Part shown: positions 62,984 to 64,000 of the stretch, piece by piece | Position numbering within the stretch: position 1 is the stretch's first letter | How the letters are laid out: every line of letters starts with the position of its first letter | DNA from: Bacillota bacterium | GTDB lineage: Bacteria > Bacillota > Clostridia > Christensenellales > Aristaeellaceae | Direction of reading: 5' to 3' | DNA: 64,000 bases | Assembly: GCA_023411375.1 (NCBI GenBank) | Contig: JAEYOW010000023.1 | Coordinates: 165,372-229,371 of the forward strand | Translations under genes and position numbers: made by a program | The notes under the pieces: model-generated | The model's database searches: none | Seen by the model: the letters and a program-made list of their open reading frames with translations, nothing else | What the model was told of the DNA's origin: nothing

Positions 62984-63155
62984 GGTGATAACCATCCTTT
63001 CTCAATCACGAACAGGTCATGAAAAAGCCCTGAGGAATTCGCCTTTCAAACACCGCTCCTAATCAATATTCGCTGTCCGCCCCCCTTACCCCTTGCGCAA
63101 ACCAAAAAAGGAATCCCTTTTTATCGCGTAGCACTTGTAAAAACCGACCCGAAGC

Positions 63156-63209
63156 GACAGGAACTTCCTGTCCGGCTTTCTTGACAGCACACGGTTATCC
63201 CCGTACAAT
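63156..63209 (+). promoter_or_regulatory. Promoter with adjacent palindrome upstream of the final gene
   Basis: TTGACA (63181-63186) and TACAAT (63204-63209) are 17 bases apart. Nine bases upstream of the -35 box is a perfect palindrome, GACAGGAA-C-TTCCTGTC (63156-63172), a fitting place for an activator site. The leader 63217-63283 has only a short GGCG/CGCC hairpin before TTTTT. Confidence 0.65.
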
Positions 63210-63283
63210 ATAGGCAGTCACATGCTCATCAAGCGTAACGTTTGAGGGCGCGGGAACGCCTTTTTGATAAAGGAGGAGTCGAT

Positions 63284-64000
63284 ATGACCAGACACTTTCC
63301 AAACAGCCTGAGGCGCGCGGCCGCGCTGGCGATGAGCCTGTTGATGGCGCTTGCGCAGCTGGCCGCGCCCGCGGCGGCATTGGCGGAGACGATGGTAGAC
63401 GTCGCGCAGCTGCCCACTGTCACCCTGTATTACCAGATCAGCGCGGAGGATGAGGTGCCGACGCCGGCGCCGATCTTCGCCGATATCAGTACGGGAACGC
63501 CCATTTACTGGGCTTTGCTTCCTGAACAGGCATTTCAGTTCCCCATCACGATCGACGTGATGGGCAGCGGCGACCCGCTGTATACATATGGGCCCGCCTC
63601 GGGTTCCGCCATTGCGGCGGTCAACGCCCCGGCAGCGGACGGCGTGTCCATGTCCGCAACCATCGACGTTTATCAGGAGGGTGCGCTGACCGCGTCCTAT
63701 CCGCTGTATCTGTCCACCATTCCCATGCCGCCTCCGCAGACGCAGAACGCGCAGGTTGAGATCGCCTATGTGGATGTGGAAACCCAGGCGGTGCTGCTTT
63801 CCTATACGCAGGAATACGCTCCGGGCCAGTACACGGTTACGCCCGACCGCGCCGGCGAGCTAATGGACTATGTGCTGGAAGGCGCGAACGCCGTGGACCT
63901 GACCGTGAACGCGGACGGCAGCTATTCGCCCGCGCCCGTTACCTTTGCGTTTAAGAGCAACAAGCAGCCTGAGCCGCCGCAAAACGTAGCGGTGCAGATT
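63284..64000 (+). CDS. Large secreted, repeat-type surface protein, incomplete at window end
   Basis: ATG 63284 follows AAAGGAGGAG. The frame stays open to the window end (239 codons). A signal peptide spans about residues 10-37 (AALAMSLLMALAQLAAPAAA, then LA-ET). The exported part is rich in Pro, Thr and Val, with a domain AQVEIAYVDVETQAVLLSYT ending in APVTFAFKSNKQPEPPQN, after which a second similar unit seems to begin (VAVQI). This resembles MucBP-like or other repeated beta-domain adhesin proteins. Anchoring and function cannot be judged without the rest. Confidence 0.7.
   Translation, partial: MTRHFPNSLRRAAALAMSLLMALAQLAAPAAALAETMVDVAQLPTVTLYYQISAEDEVPTPAPIFADISTGTPIYWALLPEQAFQFPITIDVMGSGDPLYTYGPASGSAIAAVNAPAADGVSMSATIDVYQEGALTASYPLYLSTIPMPPPQTQNAQVEIAYVDVETQAVLLSYTQEYAPGQYTVTPDRAGELMDYVLEGANAVDLTVNADGSYSPAPVTFAFKSNKQPEPPQNVAVQI

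Overview
The window looks like a chromosomal segment of a GC-rich anaerobic Firmicute of class Clostridia. The grounds are a low-GC-type S10/spc/alpha ribosomal cluster running secY-adk-map-KOW protein-infA-rpmJ, a MarR-led fab/acc operon that uses FabK, a type III glutamine synthetase, zinc-type S14 and L36, and strong AAGGAGG ribosome binding sites. The species cannot be named from sequence alone.

Region 1 (1-4630) is visibly richer in A+T than the rest and looks acquired. It is an Agr-type peptide quorum-sensing locus with an unusual layout. A LytTR response regulator, a sensor kinase and an AgrB protease form one operon on the + strand, behind a consensus promoter. A 43-codon AgrD-like peptide gene (1514-1645) lies on the opposite strand, divergent from them, and heads a unit with a small secreted Trp/Tyr-rich protein and a polytopic membrane protein that runs off the window. 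This is the strongest candidate here for an undescribed system.

Region 2 (4727-15229) is one fatty-acid synthesis operon: a FabT-like MarR regulator with its own promoter and operator, fabH, acpP, fabK, fabD, fabG, fabF, accB, fabZ, accC, accD, accA, then a DegV/FakB-like fatty-acid-binding protein, ending in a bidirectional terminator. accC has no ATG, GTG or TTG in a usable position and appears to start at CTG.

Region 3 (15241-30480) holds mixed functions: a GH127-like protein, a tRNA-dihydrouridine synthase, two tandem paralogous secreted proteins, and a nitrogen block made of glnN with a leader hairpin, a decayed ammonium transporter remnant and an intact P-II. A BlaI/M56 pair with an unfamiliar extracytoplasmic domain follows, then a Nim-type flavoprotein and a large membrane glycosyltransferase-like protein. 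Region 4 (30489-34526, minus strand) is uvrA and a DUF362 ferredoxin-like protein.

Region 5 (34749-54915) is the ribosomal superoperon, with long structured leaders before rpsJ and rpsM and an inverted repeat enclosing a promoter between secY and adk. Between rpmJ and rpsM it is interrupted by three minus-strand genes: an amidohydrolase, an AraC regulator and a toroid-fold protein. Region 6 (54953-58220) carries a glycerol-1-phosphate dehydrogenase, a DUF5665 protein, lspA and an rluD-type gene. Region 7 (58241-62983, minus strand) has a MarR/MATE efflux pair with a large dyad operator, tdk, a repeat lipoprotein, a GNAT acetyltransferase, a tiny membrane protein and a NUDIX hydrolase. The window ends inside a secreted surface-type protein. 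I saw no tRNA, rRNA, CRISPR array or intact insertion sequence.
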